DNA of 64,000 bases from Campylobacter sp. MG1 (GCF_026616895.1 NZ_JANYME010000005.1:62001-126000); one strand, 5' to 3'. Numbered from the stretch's first letter, positions 37,516-46,788 are shown. Notes: generated by a model not told the origin, from the letters alone. Numbers and translations: made by a program.

Positions 37516-38435
37516 TATTTAGCCTTTTCAATCTTGCTATATTCTTTTTTAGTTAAAAATTTAACTTCACCATCTTTAAATAAAATATATCTAGCATTAT
37601 CATTTGTAGGTAATTCTATATTATTACCATCTAAATCCAAAGTAAATAAATGATTACCAACAAGTATTAATACATCTTCTTCAAAAACTATGCCCTTATC
37701 AACCATATAATTTTTACTTTCTTTAGTGGATAAATTTATAACATTTACCCAACTTTTATTAAATGGTGTAAAACCTAATTTATGTTTTATAACTTCTTCT
37801 TTATTATCATCAACGTCTTTTTTTATCTCATTAATTTGCAAACTAATAGAATTAGCATCAATAGGCTTCATTTCATTTGTATTATTATTTACATTAGATT
37901 CATTCTCATTTTTTGTATTTTCATCATTAATATTAACCTCGCTATTAGTATCAGGTAATTCATTAGATACTTCTTCAACAACTTGATTTTGAATAGGTTC
38001 AATATTAGGTATTTCATTAGAAATTTGATTGTTTTCAATATTTTCTACGGTTATACTCTCATTATTTTGCATATAATTTAAATAATAAAAAAAACCACCA
38101 CCAATTATTATAATAGCTATTAAAAAATAAATTAAATAAGTCGTATAATTCACCTTATCATTAATAGAATTATAACTAACCAATTTAGGTTTTACTCTAA
38201 GTCCTTTTTCACCTTCTACAAAATTATTTAATTTATAATCATTAAATGCCTTCAACCAATCTTCAAAATTTATATTATACTCACGTTCTAATATTTTTAA
38301 ATTCATTGTTATATTTGCATTTTTTAATTTCTCAAAATCTCTTTCTATAATAGCTTTCAATAAAACCTCATCTAAATGCGTTTTATTAACAATTTCCTTT
38401 AAACTAAAACTTTTTAAATAATCTACTTCATTCAT
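37515..38435 (-). CDS. Bitopic membrane protein with N-terminal helical domain (RodZ-like layout)
   Basis: 306 residues. The N-terminal ~80 residues are helical (FSLKEIVNKTHLDEVLLKAI). A basic stretch leads to one membrane helix (TYLIYFLIAIIIIGGGFFYY, about residue 100). Then comes a long linker rich in Asn and Glu and a C-terminal beta-rich domain (KSWVNVINLSTKES onwards). Helix-membrane-linker-beta is the layout of RodZ cell-shape proteins, but sequence support is weak. It overlaps rlmB by 8 bases. Confidence 0.65.
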   Translation of the reverse strand: MNEVDYLKSFSLKEIVNKTHLDEVLLKAIIERDFEKLKNANITMNLKILEREYNINFEDWLKAFNDYKLNNFVEGEKGLRVKPKLVSYNSINDKVNYTTYLIYFLIAIIIIGGGFFYYLNYMQNNESITVENIENNQISNEIPNIEPIQNQVVEEVSNELPDTNSEVNINDENTKNENESNVNNNTNEMKPIDANSISLQINEIKKDVDDNKEEVIKHKLGFTPFNKSWVNVINLSTKESKNYMVDKGIVFEEDVLILVGNHLFTLDLDGNNIELPTNDNARYILFKDGEVKFLTKKEYSKIEKAK

Positions 38436-39114
38436 TTATCATCCTATCGCCTAAAATAGCAAAAGCATTACTAACATTTAGGCTATCAAAATTATTTTTC
38501 ATAGTAATTTTTACTTCTTCATTACAAGATTTAATAATCTTAGAACTAAGTCCATTACCTTCGCTACCCATAACTAAAACCGATTTTGTAGCATATTTTA
38601 TTTTATTATGCTCTTTAGCGTTTTCTGAATTATTTGCAGCATAAAAGCTAAAACCAACTTGCTTAAATTCATTAACCAAGCTTAAAATATCCTTAGTAAA
38701 TGCTAATTTTAATTCAAGTAAAGCACCAGCACTAGAACGCATAACTGCTTCTATATTAATATTATTTCCTGAATGAATAATCCCATCAAACCCTAAAGCA
38801 TAAGCACTTCTAGCAATTGAACCTATATTTCCAACATCGCTTAATTCGTGCAATAAAACAATTTTTTCAAATTTTTTAAACTCATTTATATTTGCTAATT
38901 CGTATTCGCTAACTTTTGCTAAATAGCCTTGATGATTTCCACCCTTTGCCATTGCTTGAGCTTTAATAAAATCTAACTTATGGATTTTTTTGCCTAATTT
39001 TGTAATTTGTCTAAAGCTATCTTTATCTAAATCTTTTGCTAAATATATTTCTTCTATTTTTTCAGGATGTTTTGTAATATAGTGCATTAGCACTTGTTTG
39101 CCGTAAATTATCAT
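38428..39114 (-). CDS. rlmB: 23S rRNA 2'-O-ribose methyltransferase (SpoU/TrmH family)
   Basis: 228 residues. A short N-terminal substrate-binding domain (YGKQVLMHYITKHPEKIEEIYL) precedes the SPOUT knot with motif 1 LLHELSDVGNIGSIARSAYALG, motif 2 LVMGSEGNGLS and motif 3 SLNVSNAFAILGDRM. These match RlmB/TrmH-type 2'-O-methylases. Exact rRNA or tRNA target is inferred from family and is less certain. It overlaps rsmI by 4 bases. Confidence 0.85.
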   Translation of the reverse strand: MIIYGKQVLMHYITKHPEKIEEIYLAKDLDKDSFRQITKLGKKIHKLDFIKAQAMAKGGNHQGYLAKVSEYELANINEFKKFEKIVLLHELSDVGNIGSIARSAYALGFDGIIHSGNNINIEAVMRSSAGALLELKLAFTKDILSLVNEFKQVGFSFYAANNSENAKEHNKIKYATKSVLVMGSEGNGLSSKIIKSCNEEVKITMKNNFDSLNVSNAFAILGDRMINE

Positions 39115-39923
39115 TTTTCACTCTTTAATAAATTTTCATAATTTTGTTTTGGGCTAAGCCCATTTAATTTACTCAATAATTTCGCTTTATCTTTTAAACT
39201 TATATTAAGATTTAAAATATCTTGAGAATTTATATTAGAATTTGAAATAGAATTTTCATTATTTATAACCACTACCCATTCGCCTTTTAAATTCTCATTT
39301 TTTAAAATATTTGCTAGATTTTTAGCAGTATCTTTATAGGTTTTTTCATACATTTTTGATATTTCTTTAATTAAAAATAATTCTTTATCTTCATCAATTT
39401 TTGCAATATCTAAGACTAAATCCAAAATCCTTGTAGGGGCTTCATATATAATAGTTGGATAGCTTTGATTTAGAGCATTTTCTATTTGAGCTTGACGATT
39501 TTTTTTGATATTTAAAAATCCTAAAAATATAAATTCCTTATCAGAAAACCCACTTGCAACAAGTGCAGTAATAGCAGCATTTACACCAGGCAAAACACTA
39601 TATTTTATATCATTTTCTTGAGCATATTTTACTAGTGAAATTCCAGGATCACTTATGCAAGGCATACCTGCATCACTCAAATAAGCTATATTTTTAGAAA
39701 AATCAATTTTAGAAAAATCAAAATCTTTTTCATTGTGTGAATGTAGTGATATGAAATTATTTATATTAAATTCTATAATATATTTACTACTTAATAAATT
39801 AAGTAAAGCCTTACAAACTCGCACATCTTCACAAAAAATTAACTCGCAAACTTGTAAGACTTCTAAAGCACGATATGAAATATCGCCTAGATTTCCTATT
39901 GGTGTAGGAACAAAATAAAGCAT
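39111..39923 (-). CDS. rsmI: 16S rRNA C1402 2'-O-methyltransferase
   Basis: 270 residues of the tetrapyrrole methylase fold. Opening LYFVPTPIGNLGDISYRALEVL, the GMPCISDPGISLV block and the VLPGVNAAITALVASGFSDKEFIFLGFL segment are standard for RsmI. It methylates the ribose of C1402 in 16S rRNA together with RsmH. The end shares one base with rpmE. Confidence 0.95.
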   Translation of the reverse strand: MLYFVPTPIGNLGDISYRALEVLQVCELIFCEDVRVCKALLNLLSSKYIIEFNINNFISLHSHNEKDFDFSKIDFSKNIAYLSDAGMPCISDPGISLVKYAQENDIKYSVLPGVNAAITALVASGFSDKEFIFLGFLNIKKNRQAQIENALNQSYPTIIYEAPTRILDLVLDIAKIDEDKELFLIKEISKMYEKTYKDTAKNLANILKNENLKGEWVVVINNENSISNSNINSQDILNLNISLKDKAKLLSKLNGLSPKQNYENLLKSEK

Positions 39924-40123
39924 TATTGCATTGAATATTTTTTCTTAAACTTCTCAACTCTACCTGCAGCATCTACGATTTTTTCACTTCCTGTGAAAAA
40001 TGGATGACAACTTGAGCATATATCTACTCTTAATTCTTCTTTATTTGATTTAGTTACAAAAGTATTTCCACAAGCACAAGTTACAGTGCATTTTTTATAA
40101 TCTGGATGAATGTCTTTTTTCAT
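39923..40123 (-). CDS. rpmE: Ribosomal protein L31 (zinc-binding type)
   Basis: 66 residues. Cys16, Cys18, Cys36 and Cys39 (in TCACGN and [10 protein letters not shown]) form the zinc site of the C+ L31 type. AAGGAAAA precedes the ATG. Heads a cluster of rRNA-modification genes. Confidence 0.97.
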   Translation of the reverse strand: MKKDIHPDYKKCTVTCACGNTFVTKSNKEELRVDICSSCHPFFTGSEKIVDAAGRVEKFKKKYSMQ

Positions 40124-40156
40124 AATATTTTCCTTTTTGGCATAAATAAAGCTGTG

Positions 40157-40162
40157 ATTGTA
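40157..40162 (-). promoter_or_regulatory. rpmE: -10 box for rpmE
   Basis: TACAAT on the minus strand about 34 bases upstream of the rpmE ATG, in the short gap before rsmE ends. Best -10 match there. Confidence 0.45.
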
Positions 40163-40180
40163 TCTTAAATTACATTAAAT

Positions 40181-40840
40181 CTACATTAAAATTTTTGAAC
40201 TTATGCTTATAATGGCTGTTTTTGCTTTTAAAATATTTGTAATTTTTAGACCTTGAGTTTTAAATAAATTCCTTTCTTTTTCACTAAAACCACCTTCAGG
40301 GCCAATTACATATAAACAATCTTTATTAAACTCGCATAAATCATTTTTATTAAAATCAATTAAAACAAAATCATTATAAAGTTTTTTAAGTTCGGCTAAA
40401 TTATTTAAAATTGTGATTTTTAAAATATCAGCCCTAGCACATTGTGAGCTTGAATTATGCAAAATCTTTTCAAGTTTAGCTAGTTTTTTATCATCAAATT
40501 TATAAGATTTTTGAGAAAAATCTGTATAAACTAAAAATAATTCTTCTAATCCTAATTCATTTAAATAAGGTGCAATTTCAAAAATACTATCAATTTCTAT
40601 CATAGCAAGTGCAATTTTTACACCACTTTTATTTGCTTTAAATTCACATTGTTCTAGCATTTTTAAAATGATTTTATTTCTTTGTATAAATATTATTTCA
40701 TATTTATACAAAAACCCATCTAATCTGCTAATATTTACTATATTTCCTATTTGTTCTCGTCTAGCTTTAAAATGAGATACTAATTCACTATCTAAAACAA
40801 TTTCTTCACTACCTGCTAAATCATTAAAATAATAAAACAT
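40181..40840 (-). CDS. rsmE: 16S rRNA m3U1498 methyltransferase
   Basis: 219 residues from the ATG at 40840, preceded by AGGA at good spacing; an in-frame TTG five codons earlier is unlikely. An N-terminal PUA-like domain (HFKARREQIGNIVNIS) is followed by a SPOUT methylase domain with SQCARADILKIT and the SAM-site YVIGPEGGFSEKERNLF. The C-terminus (LKAKTAIISISSKILM) is shorter than the usual LRTETA end and the Arg is replaced by Lys. It overlaps the end of the upstream membrane gene. Confidence 0.9.
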   Translation of the reverse strand: MFYYFNDLAGSEEIVLDSELVSHFKARREQIGNIVNISRLDGFLYKYEIIFIQRNKIILKMLEQCEFKANKSGVKIALAMIEIDSIFEIAPYLNELGLEELFLVYTDFSQKSYKFDDKKLAKLEKILHNSSSQCARADILKITILNNLAELKKLYNDFVLIDFNKNDLCEFNKDCLYVIGPEGGFSEKERNLFKTQGLKITNILKAKTAIISISSKILM

Positions 40841-41213
40841 TGTTAAATCCTGCAATTAAAATAGCAAATAATTTTATTAGCTCTAAAAATAAACTTAATT
40901 TTTTAAATTTTAAATATTCTTTGCTTTTTCTATATTTTTTAAATTTAATAAATTGAAATATAGAAATTCCTAAAATTAAAATAACAGCAAATAGCATTAA
41001 AAATCTAAAATCATTAAAGCCTTTCATAGCTTCAATAATAATGCCTGTAAAAAACACACAAACAATTATCGTATAATAAGCAGGCAAAAGCACTCTAATT
41101 CTAAAAATATATTTATGAATGTCCTTTAAATATTGTGAAAAAACAAAATATAAAAGTTCTAAAATTATTAAAATATATACAAAAAACAAATGCACACTTA
41201 TAAAATCACTCAT
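40824..41213 (-). CDS. Small four-helix membrane protein, tandem copy B
   Basis: 129 residues, four membrane helices. It is related to the next gene upstream: both open with a helix around HxFFVY, have FISRI/IFRIRVL-type basic loops, EA(M/T)K with a Phe-rich segment, and end in AGxxNxLLF. Family not securely recognised; the plan resembles CopD-like domains. Overlaps rsmE by 17 bases. Confidence 0.7.
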   Translation of the reverse strand: MSDFISVHLFFVYILIILELLYFVFSQYLKDIHKYIFRIRVLLPAYYTIIVCVFFTGIIIEAMKGFNDFRFLMLFAVILILGISIFQFIKFKKYRKSKEYLKFKKLSLFLELIKLFAILIAGFNNVLLF

Positions 41214-41225
41214 TAAAAACTCCGA

Positions 41226-41612
41226 TTAAAATAATAAAGAATTTGTAACACCAGCAAATATAATTAAAAATATTTTTAATATCTCAAAAACAATACTGAA
41301 TAATTTAAAATTAAAACTTTTTTTTGCTTTTTTTATCTTATTAAAAATTACAAGCTGTCTAATGCTAAGATAAAAAATCAAAATCCAACTTAAAAATAAA
41401 AAAACCTTAAAATTAAAAAATGCCTTAGTAGCTTCAATAAACATACCACTTAATAATACCAAAACTAAGGCTATAATTTGTATTGGACTAATAATTGAAA
41501 TTCTTGAAATAAATTTATTAATATCCTTACAACATTGAGAAATAAACAAATAAGAAAATTCTAAAGCTACCAAGCAATACACAAAAAACATATGAATGCC
41601 AACAATACTCAT
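41226..41612 (-). CDS. Small four-helix membrane protein, tandem copy A
   Basis: 128 residues, four membrane helices, paralogous to the following gene. Conserved points include His7 in VGIHMFFVYCL, MFIEATKAFFNFKVFLF and the C-terminal IFAGVTNSLLF. The paired, conserved His and the repeated small size suggest a heterodimer, possibly haem- or metal-binding (inference). One base separates or joins it with queD. Confidence 0.7.
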   Translation of the reverse strand: MSIVGIHMFFVYCLVALEFSYLFISQCCKDINKFISRISIISPIQIIALVLVLLSGMFIEATKAFFNFKVFLFLSWILIFYLSIRQLVIFNKIKKAKKSFNFKLFSIVFEILKIFLIIFAGVTNSLLF

Positions 41613-42190
41613 TAAACTTCCTTTGGATTTATAAAAATCTCATTATTTTTAATTTTTTCAAATAAATTTATATCACTAAAATCTTCTAAAATTGCCTTAG
41701 AAAAAGTTATTTCATTTAAATTAATTCTAGGCTCATCATTATAAAAAGCATCATCATATTCACATTCAGCCCAGCCTGTTCTAGTCTCATTTAGTCTGAT
41801 TTTATCTACTCTTACATTCTCATCATTGTGCATTTTTGAATTTTGTAAAATCTTAGAAATTAATATAAAAAACACTATGCTAAGATTTTCTGCACTGATA
41901 TTACAAGGTAGCTCAACCCACCTAGCTGAATGCTTTTTAATATCATTTACATACTCTAAATCATCGTATTTATAAACACAAGTGCTATGGTCAAACGCAT
42001 CTATTATTTGCTTAATATTTCCTTTTAAAAGCCCGAAATCATAAACCATTCCCGCTTTATCAAGAGTATTTGCATATAAAATTAATTCTAATTTATAAGA
42101 ATGTCCGTGAATGCTAGTTTTACATCTTTTTGAACTACAAAACCTAACTATATGAGCATTTTCAAACTCAAATAATTTACCTATTCTCAT
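41612..42190 (-). CDS. queD: 6-carboxytetrahydropterin synthase (queuosine pathway)
   Basis: 192 residues. Zinc-binding histidines are seen in FENAHIVRF and SIHGHSYKLEL, and the catalytic Cys region is CSSKRCKTS. The AEN(L)S and LNETRTGWAECEYDD segments belong to the same family. It turns dihydroneopterin triphosphate into 6-carboxytetrahydropterin, the step before QueE. Followed immediately by queE on the same strand. A C-terminal tail of about 30 residues is longer than in compact QueD proteins. Confidence 0.92.
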   Translation of the reverse strand: MRIGKLFEFENAHIVRFCSSKRCKTSIHGHSYKLELILYANTLDKAGMVYDFGLLKGNIKQIIDAFDHSTCVYKYDDLEYVNDIKKHSARWVELPCNISAENLSIVFFILISKILQNSKMHNDENVRVDKIRLNETRTGWAECEYDDAFYNDEPRINLNEITFSKAILEDFSDINLFEKIKNNEIFINPKEV

Positions 42191-42921
42191 ACACCCTCCA
42201 AATCATCATAAATTCTAATATGTATCCTATCTGTATAATTAAAGCCATTTTTAATAGCAAATTCTAAAACGCTCTTAGCATTCGCTCTTAATTCATCATT
42301 AGTAGCACCCTTTGGCATTAGATAAAAATTAGCGTCTTTATAAGCATTTCTTAATTCAAATAATTCTTGATTATCTTCTAAATCCGCTTTATCTAAAACG
42401 ATTTTAAAAAACGCTTGTTTTGATAGCTTTAAAATTGAATTAATTGCTTCATAATTTATTCTTTTTTCCTTTGGCATTTTGCTATTTGCAAGTTTTACTC
42501 CCATTGCAAAATAACAATTTTTATAAAAATCATATTCTTTTAAACAAATACTAGCATTAGTCTCAAATTGCACTAAATATTCATTTTTTACCAAATACTC
42601 TAAAAGCTCTATAAATTTAGGATTTTCTTGATGAATTAAAGGCTCTCCACCAGTAATTACTATCATAGGTTTATAGCTAAATGAGTTTAATTTATTGATT
42701 ATATTTTCTAATTTAAATTCCTTATACTCATCGCTAAATTCATTAGTATAAACAGCTCTTAAAGTATCGCAACCAATTAATGTTTTATTATTTTTGCTCT
42801 TAACAACTCCAAATCCATAGCAAGAGAAATTGCACCCCGCAAAACGGATAAAATAAGCAAGTCTTCCTGCAAATATTCCTTCACCTTGAATACTTAAAAA
42901 TTCTTCAACTAATTTCATCAT
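42187..42921 (-). CDS. queE: 7-carboxy-7-deazaguanine synthase with an unusual cysteine motif
   Basis: 244 residues of the radical SAM QueE family ([22 protein letters not shown]). The cluster cysteines are arranged Cys-x3-Cys-x16-Cys (CNFSC then GCDTLRAVY), with 14 extra residues between the second and third cysteine where standard QueE has CxxC. The insert carries [10 protein letters not shown]. The SAM-binding [10 protein letters not shown] and the C-terminal part look complete, so it is probably active. It overlaps queD and moaA by 4 bases each. Confidence 0.9.
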   Translation of the reverse strand: MMKLVEEFLSIQGEGIFAGRLAYFIRFAGCNFSCYGFGVVKSKNNKTLIGCDTLRAVYTNEFSDEYKEFKLENIINKLNSFSYKPMIVITGGEPLIHQENPKFIELLEYLVKNEYLVQFETNASICLKEYDFYKNCYFAMGVKLANSKMPKEKRINYEAINSILKLSKQAFFKIVLDKADLEDNQELFELRNAYKDANFYLMPKGATNDELRANAKSVLEFAIKNGFNYTDRIHIRIYDDLEGV

Positions 42922-43886
42922 CCACCCGTTTGTGAAAACGACCTAGCAGAGCTTTTATTATCTTCTTCGCTCCATTTATTTTTCTCAGGTTTGTTTTCTA
43001 AAACCGTATTTAAAATCTCTAAAGCCTTATTAATATCTTTATTTCTTAAAGCCTTTTTAATACTCATAGCTTCATCAAAATAAAGGCAAGGTATCAAAAA
43101 TCCTTCCGCACTAAGTCTTAAACGATTGCAGCTATCACAAAAATCGTGCTTGTGTGGATTAATCACACCAAACACATAATCTAACTCATCAATTTTATAT
43201 AAACTAGCAGGAGAATTTGGCTCTTTCTCAAGTGCATTTATGCTAAATCTTTGCTTGATTTTATCTAATATTTCAGCTTCTCTTAATCCACATAATTGTC
43301 CGTAAGCGTGTTCGTTTTCCATAAATTCAATAAATCTTATTTGAATATTTTTATCTTTGCAAAACATAATCAAATCAATTAATTCATCTTCATTAATACC
43401 CTTTAAAGGAACGCAATTAATCTTTACTTTTAACCCTACTTTTAAGGCTTCTTCTATACCTTCTAAAACTTCTTTTAAAATATCTTTTTGAGAGATTAAT
43501 TTTGCTCTTTGTGGCACTAAAGTATCAAGAGATACATTTATTCTTACAAGTCCTGCTGCTTTTAATTTTGCCGCTTGTTCTTTTAATAAAAATCCATTAG
43601 TTGTAAGTGCTAAATCCAAATCGCTCTTATAATCAATTAGCATTTTTATGAATTTATCCAAATCAGCTCTTACAAGTGGTTCTCCACCAGTTAAACGGAT
43701 TTTATCTACACCCTTATCCATACATAATTTTGCAAATAAAAATAATTCTTCATAGCTTAATAAATTTTCTTTAGGAACCCAATTAAAAGGAACTTTTGGC
43801 ATACAATAAAGACAACGGAAATTACATCTTTGAGTAAGTGAAATTCTTAAATAATTTATCCTTCTTCCATACGAATCAATTAACAT
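42918..43886 (-). CDS. moaA: GTP 3',8-cyclase (molybdenum cofactor)
   Basis: 322 residues from the ATG at 43886, preceded by AAAGG; an in-frame TTG lies one codon earlier. N-terminal radical SAM cluster [18 protein letters not shown]-terminal second cluster [19 protein letters not shown]. The protein ends in Gly-Gly as MoaA requires. The extra segment before the end is highly polar. Makes the first intermediate of molybdopterin with MoaC. Confidence 0.96.
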   Translation of the reverse strand: MLIDSYGRRINYLRISLTQRCNFRCLYCMPKVPFNWVPKENLLSYEELFLFAKLCMDKGVDKIRLTGGEPLVRADLDKFIKMLIDYKSDLDLALTTNGFLLKEQAAKLKAAGLVRINVSLDTLVPQRAKLISQKDILKEVLEGIEEALKVGLKVKINCVPLKGINEDELIDLIMFCKDKNIQIRFIEFMENEHAYGQLCGLREAEILDKIKQRFSINALEKEPNSPASLYKIDELDYVFGVINPHKHDFCDSCNRLRLSAEGFLIPCLYFDEAMSIKKALRNKDINKALEILNTVLENKPEKNKWSEEDNKSSARSFSQTGG

Positions 43887-43895
43887 CAAATACCT

Positions 43896-44387
43896 TTACA
43901 AACTTCTTAAAATTAAATTTATAGCTTGTGGACTTTTATTTAACATTGATGAAATTTCATCTACACTTTTTCCTTCACTAAATAATTGCACGATTTGTTT
44001 TCTATCATCATCTAAATTATTTTTACTCTCTATTGTTTCACTATTTTCTACTCTATTATCATGAGTTTTACGAGATTCTTTTATATTTTCTTGAATAGCC
44101 CTTAAAATATCATTGATTTTATGCATCCTTTCATCAATAATATTATGAATTAAAGGCTCGTAACTTTGCTTTACATACAAACTTACTTGTCTATTTTGTT
44201 CTAATTGAATTTCTTTCAATATTTCTAATTTTTCTTTTATTTCATGCATATCTTTAAGATTTGAATCTACAGCTTTTAATACACCGTTTAATCTATCATC
44301 TAAATCTTTATTAGAGACTCTAACATAAATAAAAATAAAAATAACAAAAACTATAAAAACCAAATAAATTAAAACATCAATTCCCAT
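43896..44387 (-). CDS. Membrane-anchored coiled-coil protein with C-terminal helix-turn-helix-like segment
   Basis: 163 residues. N-terminal membrane helix (VLIYLVFIVFVIFIFIYV), then a long coiled coil (residues about 30-110). The C-terminal QIVQLFSEGKSVDEISSMLNKSPQAINLIL looks like a small DNA-binding-type helix-turn-helix (same pattern as regulators with ExxxMLxxSxxxI). Position between moaA and the prenyltransferase is conserved in Campylobacter by recollection. Function unknown. Confidence 0.7.
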   Translation of the reverse strand: MGIDVLIYLVFIVFVIFIFIYVRVSNKDLDDRLNGVLKAVDSNLKDMHEIKEKLEILKEIQLEQNRQVSLYVKQSYEPLIHNIIDERMHKINDILRAIQENIKESRKTHDNRVENSETIESKNNLDDDRKQIVQLFSEGKSVDEISSMLNKSPQAINLILRSL

Positions 44388-44389
44388 AA

Positions 44390-45259
44390 TTATCCTTTAT
44401 AATTTAATGTATCTATAATATAAAATATCAAAAACACTATGCTAACAATAGCGTTTATATCAAAAAAAGCTCTTTTGATTTTTTCTGTATTTTTTCTCAC
44501 TATAAAATGCTCTATTATTAATAAAATTCCTACGATTATCAATCCTAAAAATCCATAAAATCCAGCATTTACACTAACTAAAAAAACAAACCAAAACAAA
44601 AATGCAATCAAATGAAAAATCGCAGCTATAAATAAAGTAGCCGTTTTACCAAAACAAGATGGTATGGAAAATAAATTATTTGCTTTATCAAATTCTAAAT
44701 CTTGCAAAGCATACAAACAATCAAACCCAGCAGTCCAAAAACAAACCGCAAAACATAAAGCAATAGAATAAGCACTAATAGAATTTGTAAGCACAATTTC
44801 ACCTGCTACACAAGCAAATCCTAAAGATAAGCCTAAAATAATATGAGCTAAATAAGAAAATCTCTTAAATAAAGAATAAGAACCAAGTAAAGCTAAGGCA
44901 AAAAAGCTAAGATAAAAGCAAGTAGTATTTATAAAATACGCTAAAAGCACGAAAATTACAGCATTTGCGATTATAAATAAAACCAAATTCCCACGCCCTA
45001 CTCTACCATCTACACTAGGACGATTTTTTGTCCTTTCGTTTAAAATATCAATATCAGCATCAAGTAATCTATTAAGTGCCATTGCGTAATTTCTAGCACA
45101 AACAGCACAAAAAATAGCTAAGATAAAATTAAGCCATATATCACCATAATCTAACCCATTTATATTAATAGCCGCTATCATAGAGATTAACAAAAATGGC
45201 AAGGCAAAAATACTATGTTTAAATACAATTAACTCTAAAATATTTTTTATTTTATTCAT
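44390..45259 (-). CDS. mqnP: UbiA-family prenyltransferase (menaquinone, futalosine pathway)
   Basis: 289 residues with about eight membrane helices. The first aspartate-rich motif is NRLLDADIDILNERTKNRPS; the second is DLEFDKANNLFS preceded by DCLYALQ. Epsilonproteobacteria use the futalosine route, so MqnP is more likely than UbiA for ubiquinone. The quinone supports the Dsb reoxidation and hydrogenase chemistry seen elsewhere in the window. It is divergent from miaA. Confidence 0.88.
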   Translation of the reverse strand: MNKIKNILELIVFKHSIFALPFLLISMIAAININGLDYGDIWLNFILAIFCAVCARNYAMALNRLLDADIDILNERTKNRPSVDGRVGRGNLVLFIIANAVIFVLLAYFINTTCFYLSFFALALLGSYSLFKRFSYLAHIILGLSLGFACVAGEIVLTNSISAYSIALCFAVCFWTAGFDCLYALQDLEFDKANNLFSIPSCFGKTATLFIAAIFHLIAFLFWFVFLVSVNAGFYGFLGLIIVGILLIIEHFIVRKNTEKIKRAFFDINAIVSIVFLIFYIIDTLNYKG

Positions 45260-45289
45260 AATCTTTCTTTCATTTTTTTAAAACAAGTT

Positions 45290-45295
45290 TATAAT
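45290..45295 (+). promoter_or_regulatory. miaA: -10 box for miaA
   Basis: TATAAT 27 bases upstream of the miaA ATG in the short divergent gap; AAGGAAT precedes the ATG. Confidence 0.55.
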
Positions 45296-45321
45296 ATTAA
45301 AATTAAATTTAAGGAATAGAT

Positions 45322-46197
45322 ATGAAAAAAATTGCTCTCATAGGAACAACTGCAAGTGGCAAAACAAACCTAGCTCATAAACTTGCTAAAGCTTCAAATT
45401 CTATAATTTTAAGCCTTGATAGTTTATGTCTTTATAAAGAATTAAATATTATAAATGCCAAGCCAGATAATCAAATGCTAGAAGAGATTAAATACTTTGG
45501 AATAAATCTAATTAGCGTAAATGAAAATTATAATGTAGGGCTTTATTTTGATGAATACAAAAAGGCTTTAGAATTTGCAAAAAATAATGAAAAAAATCTA
45601 ATCATAACAGGTGGAAGTGGATTTTATCTAAAAGCAATGCTTGATGGATTAAGCCCTAAAATTAATGATATTAATCATAACTTAAGCCTTGATGAAATCT
45701 ATAATCTAATGCTAAAAATTGATAAAAACTCAAACATATCAGCAAATGATACTTATAGGCTAAATAAATGGTATAGCATTTATAAAAGCACAAATGAAAT
45801 TCCTAGCCTTTGGCTAAAAGCAAATACTCAAGAAGCACTTATTAAAGAGCTTAAAATATACGATATTTTATGGGATAAAGATATTTTAAACGAAAGAATT
45901 AGGCTAAGGACTAAACAAATGCTTAGCTTAAATGCTTATGATGAAGTTATAAATTTATATAAGATTTATGGTGATACAAAAGCATTAAACTCTATTGGAG
46001 CTAAAGAAATAATTGATTGTTTTAATCAAAAAATATCTAAAGATGAATTAGAAGATTTAATCACAATTCACACAAGACAACTAGCAAAAAGACAAAGAAC
46101 TTTTAATAAAAAATTTAATGCAAAAATATTTAATATAAAAAGCGAAGAAGATTTGCAAAACGCATATGAAAGTATTCTAATCTATCTAAAATCTTAG
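45322..46197 (+). CDS. miaA: tRNA dimethylallyltransferase
   Basis: 291 residues. P-loop GTTASGKTNLAHKLA at residues 8-22, ILSLDSLCLYKELNI (normally DSMQVY; Ser-Leu-Cys is a change), INAKPD, GLYFDEYKKAL and the conserved GGSGFYLKAMLDGL. It transfers a dimethylallyl group to A37 of tRNAs reading UNN codons. The C-terminus (IHTRQLAKRQRTFNKKF) matches the family. A bidirectional hairpin overlaps the end. Confidence 0.94.
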   Translation: MKKIALIGTTASGKTNLAHKLAKASNSIILSLDSLCLYKELNIINAKPDNQMLEEIKYFGINLISVNENYNVGLYFDEYKKALEFAKNNEKNLIITGGSGFYLKAMLDGLSPKINDINHNLSLDEIYNLMLKIDKNSNISANDTYRLNKWYSIYKSTNEIPSLWLKANTQEALIKELKIYDILWDKDILNERIRLRTKQMLSLNAYDEVINLYKIYGDTKALNSIGAKEIIDCFNQKISKDELEDLITIHTRQLAKRQRTFNKKFNAKIFNIKSEEDLQNAYESILIYLKS

Positions 46198-46209
46198 ATA
46201 AATTAGAAT
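46174..46209. terminator. miaA: Bidirectional hairpin at the miaA end
   Basis: A 16-bp stem with one mismatch (46174-46189 with 46194-46209, loop AATC), overlapping the last codons of miaA and located just before the convergent DUF2628 gene's stop. AT-rich on both sides. Confidence 0.6.
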
Positions 46210-46228
46210 TTGTTATTAAAATCTAAAT

Positions 46229-46750
46229 TTAAAACAAACTACCTAATAAAGCAGCTAAGAAACCAAATAATAAAAATACAAAGAAGAATTGAACAACTAT
46301 TAAAATTACTACACCAATCACGCAAGGAGCACATAAATTATCTGTATTTATCCCTAAGTCTAATTTATTTACAAATTTCTTTAGTAAAAAATAATAATGA
46401 AATTTACCAAAAACAAAAATACTAGCACAAAAAATTAAAATAGATAATATTACAGTAAATGAAAACATAGCAATAACCATAGAATAAGCAATGCTAATCA
46501 ACCAAGCCATCCAAAGTCTTCTATAAACAAATGCATAACCAGTAAAAATTCCAGCCACCCAATTAAACGGTAATTGCATAAAATCATATGCTAAAACTTT
46601 TTCTTGCACTTGCCCTTGTTTAAGTAAATTTAACATAATAGCTACATTCTCATCACCATCTGATGCACCTAAAAACTTAGCTACTTTTTCTTTTAAAGCT
46701 GCCTCGTCCTTTAGTAATTCACTCGATTTCTCACCTAAAAAAATATTCAT
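46229..46750 (-). CDS. DUF2628-type membrane protein under a phase-variable promoter
   Basis: 173 residues. A soluble N-terminal part of about 60 residues (LKEKVAKFLGASDGDENVAIM) leads to the DUF2628-like NWVAGIFTGYAFVYRRLWMAWL, followed by two or three membrane helices ending LLFGFLAALLGSLF. Small Cys pair NLCAPCVIG in a loop. AAAGGATT precedes the ATG. Upstream, an 11-base G run touches the best -10 box, so expression is probably variable. Function unknown. Confidence 0.75.
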   Translation of the reverse strand: MNIFLGEKSSELLKDEAALKEKVAKFLGASDGDENVAIMLNLLKQGQVQEKVLAYDFMQLPFNWVAGIFTGYAFVYRRLWMAWLISIAYSMVIAMFSFTVILSILIFCASIFVFGKFHYYFLLKKFVNKLDLGINTDNLCAPCVIGVVILIVVQFFFVFLLFGFLAALLGSLF

Positions 46751-46782
46751 AATAATCCTTTAAAATAAATTTAGTGGTAAGC

Positions 46783-46788
46783 ATTTTA
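46783..46788 (-). promoter_or_regulatory. -10 box next to the poly-G tract
   Basis: TAAAAT on the minus strand, directly after the 11-G run and 32 bases upstream of the DUF2628 ATG. An alternative -10 (TATAAA, 46808-46813) lies on the far side of the tract and would start transcription at or in it. Either way the G run is in the core promoter. Confidence 0.5.

Noticed and set aside
38000-38060. Asn/Glu-rich segment of the bitopic membrane protein as a DNA repeat
   Set aside because: The composition is biased but there is no regular repeated unit.
46732-46784. Short upstream frame starting just after the 11-G tract and overlapping the DUF2628 start
   Set aside because: If the -10 box is TAAAAT, this ATG is not in the transcript; there is no ribosome site for it.
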